6,284 bases of DNA from an uncultured bacterium (lineage in GTDB: Bacteria; Pseudomonadota; Alphaproteobacteria; Rhodospirillales; Rhodospirillaceae). This document shows, piece after piece, positions 5,025 to 6,284 of this stretch. The stretch covers positions 1-6,284 of the forward strand of contig CAITZE010000416.1 in the NCBI GenBank assembly GCA_903896775.1. The letters are read 5' to 3'. The notes under the pieces were generated by a model, which made no database searches, was not told the origin of the DNA, and was given only the letters and a program-made list of their open reading frames with translations. The position numbers were made by a program, and so were the translations under genes. Position 1 is the stretch's first letter. Every line of letters starts with the position of its first letter.

Positions 5025-6284
5025 GAGCCGCTTTCGTGCGTGTTTCGCTACCTGAGGCGTCGATAAGGCCGGCAGCTTGTTGTCTCAAGTATTCATCGAA
5101 TTTCTTCTGGTCAAAGCCGCGCTCCCACTTCGCGATCACAAAAACCGCGAGACAGTTGCCGACGACATTGGTGAGCGCCGTGCAGGTCGCCATGAGGCGA
5201 TCGATGCCAAAAAGCAGGCTTAATCCGCCCAGCGGCAATGTACGCACGGTCTGGAGCGTCGCGGCCAATTTGATGAAAGCACCGCCGGCGACGGTGGTGC
5301 CGCCTTTGGATGTCAGCAACAGGATCATCAAGACGCCCAGCTGCTGTTCTAAGGAAAACGGCGTATCGGTAGCCTGCGCAATGAACGCCACGGCAATGGC
5401 CATATAGATCGCGGTGCCGTCGAGGTTGAAGCTGTAGCCTGAGGGCAGTACGAAGCCAACGACGGCTTGATCGCAGCCGGCTTGCTCAAGTTTGCGCATG
5501 AGGCGCGGCAGCACAACTTCGCCCGATGCCGTGCCCAACACCAGCATGAGTTCGTCGCGGATCAAGCGCAGGACTTTGAAGATCGACAGGCCTGCCATGG
5601 CGGCGATGCTGCCCAGAACAACGATCACGAAAAACAGCGCCGATGCCCAATAGAGGGCGGCGACTTTTATCAAATAGACGAGCGTTACGGCGCCAAAAGC
5701 GCCGATCGCTGCAGCAAGCGCACCGAATGCGCCGAGCGGCGCAAGGCGCATGATAAAGCCCAGAATTTTGAAGAGAATCTCCTGAGCCTCGGCGATAACT
5801 TTAAGGATCGTCGAATCGCGTTTTGCACCGCCGATGCTGAGCGCCGCACCCGTCAAAACGGAAATAAACAAAACCTGTAAAATCTCGCCTTTGGCGAAGG
5901 CATCGACGAGCGTGTTGGGGATAATGCTCAGGAAAAACTTCACGGCGGTGAAGTCGCCCGAAGTGCTGATGCTCTTCGAGAGACTGTCCGTTAGCGTGAG
6001 GTCCGTCGCGTGTAGGCCGTCGCCGGGCCGCACAATATTCACGGCGATAAAGCCTACGCCCATGCCAATCGTGGTCACGACCTCGAAATAGAGCAGGGCT
6101 TTGAATCCCAAGCGCCCCAACTGGCGCATGTCGGCCACATGGGTCAGGCCAATCACAACCGAACAGAAGATGATGGGCGCTAGCATCATGCGCAGCAACG
6201 CGATGAATCCATCGCCGAGCGGTTTCATTGCCAACGCGGTGGCGGGCGAAATCATCCCAAGGACGACTGCGAAAAATATCCCGA
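5014..6284 (-). CDS. Dicarboxylate/amino acid:cation symporter (DAACS/SDF family), partial 5' end
   Basis: Inner-membrane secondary transporter of the DctA/GltP family, which couples organic-anion or amino-acid uptake to Na+ or H+. The visible 422 residues include the C-terminus; the frame stays open to the right edge (GIFFAVVLG before the first internal Met at 6255), so the true start lies outside. Counting from that Met: KPLGDGFIALLRMMLAPIIF (11-30) is the typical early segment, GTASGEVVLP (241-250) the HP1 tip, PSGYSFNLDGTAIY (271-284) the TM7 NMDGT-like cation site, LLLTSKGGTTVAGGAFI (312-328) the HP2 loop, and GIDRLMATCTALTNVVGN (350-367) TM8. The sequence resembles DctA overall, but the TM8 Arg that binds the substrate's side-chain carboxylate in dicarboxylate/glutamate carriers is Thr359, and the HP1 SSS is ASG. 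Its specificity is therefore probably not for classical C4-dicarboxylates. It leads the operon, overlapping the CMD gene by 11 nt. Confidence 0.92.
   Translation of the reverse strand, partial: GIFFAVVLGMISPATALAMKPLGDGFIALLRMMLAPIIFCSVVIGLTHVADMRQLGRLGFKALLYFEVVTTIGMGVGFIAVNIVRPGDGLHATDLTLTDSLSKSISTSGDFTAVKFFLSIIPNTLVDAFAKGEILQVLFISVLTGAALSIGGAKRDSTILKVIAEAQEILFKILGFIMRLAPLGAFGALAAAIGAFGAVTLVYLIKVAALYWASALFFVIVVLGSIAAMAGLSIFKVLRLIRDELMLVLGTASGEVVLPRLMRKLEQAGCDQAVVGFVLPSGYSFNLDGTAIYMAIAVAFIAQATDTPFSLEQQLGVLMILLLTSKGGTTVAGGAFIKLAATLQTVRTLPLGGLSLLFGIDRLMATCTALTNVVGNCLAVFVIAKWERGFDQKKFDEYLRQQAAGLIDASGSETRTKAAHGK

Overview
The window is GC-rich, densely packed bacterial DNA. The protein families (Tat-exported serine hydrolase, SCOT-type CoA transferase, DAACS symporter, non-redox carboxymuconolactone decarboxylase, COG3618-type amidohydrolase) and their sequence style suggest a soil- or water-dwelling proteobacterium, most likely an alphaproteobacterium. 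That assignment is inferred from family resemblance; no RNA gene or marker in the window confirms it.

The layout has three blocks. (1) Positions 1-588, minus strand: the N-terminal ~196 residues of a 3-oxoacid CoA-transferase subunit A, cut by the left edge and probably starting at TTG. A 179-bp divergent intergenic region follows (589-767). (2) Positions 768-3075, plus strand: a tandem pair of paralogous, Tat-signal-bearing serine hydrolases of the class C beta-lactamase/NylB-like family. The second copy (1924-3075) is intact. The first (768-1889) is interrupted by one in-frame TAG at 1053-1055, just before the catalytic SxxK motif, where the paralog has CAG. (3) Positions 3072-6284, minus strand: a compact four-gene operon read leftward. 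It encodes a DAACS-family symporter (5' end beyond the right edge), a cysteine-free carboxymuconolactone-decarboxylase-like protein, an EthD-like dimeric alpha/beta-barrel protein and a LigI-type amidohydrolase. The genes overlap by 11, 11 and 4 nt, so translation is probably coupled.

Blocks 2 and 3 converge and share a 4-bp TTAA that supplies both stop codons. A perfect 11-bp inverted repeat lies 22 nt past the plus-strand stop, inside the end of the amidohydrolase gene.

Working hypothesis (inference): the minus operon imports an organic acid and processes a lactone or carboxylactone by decarboxylase and lactonase steps. The nearby CoA transferase would then activate an oxoacid, in a scheme resembling the beta-ketoadipate pathway. 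The symporter lacks the TM8 arginine typical of dicarboxylate/acidic-amino-acid carriers and has altered HP1 and HP2 tips, so its substrate is probably not a standard C4-dicarboxylate. The two exported serine hydrolases could act on an ester, lactone or amide in the periplasm. No mobile element, CRISPR array, tRNA or rRNA was seen.
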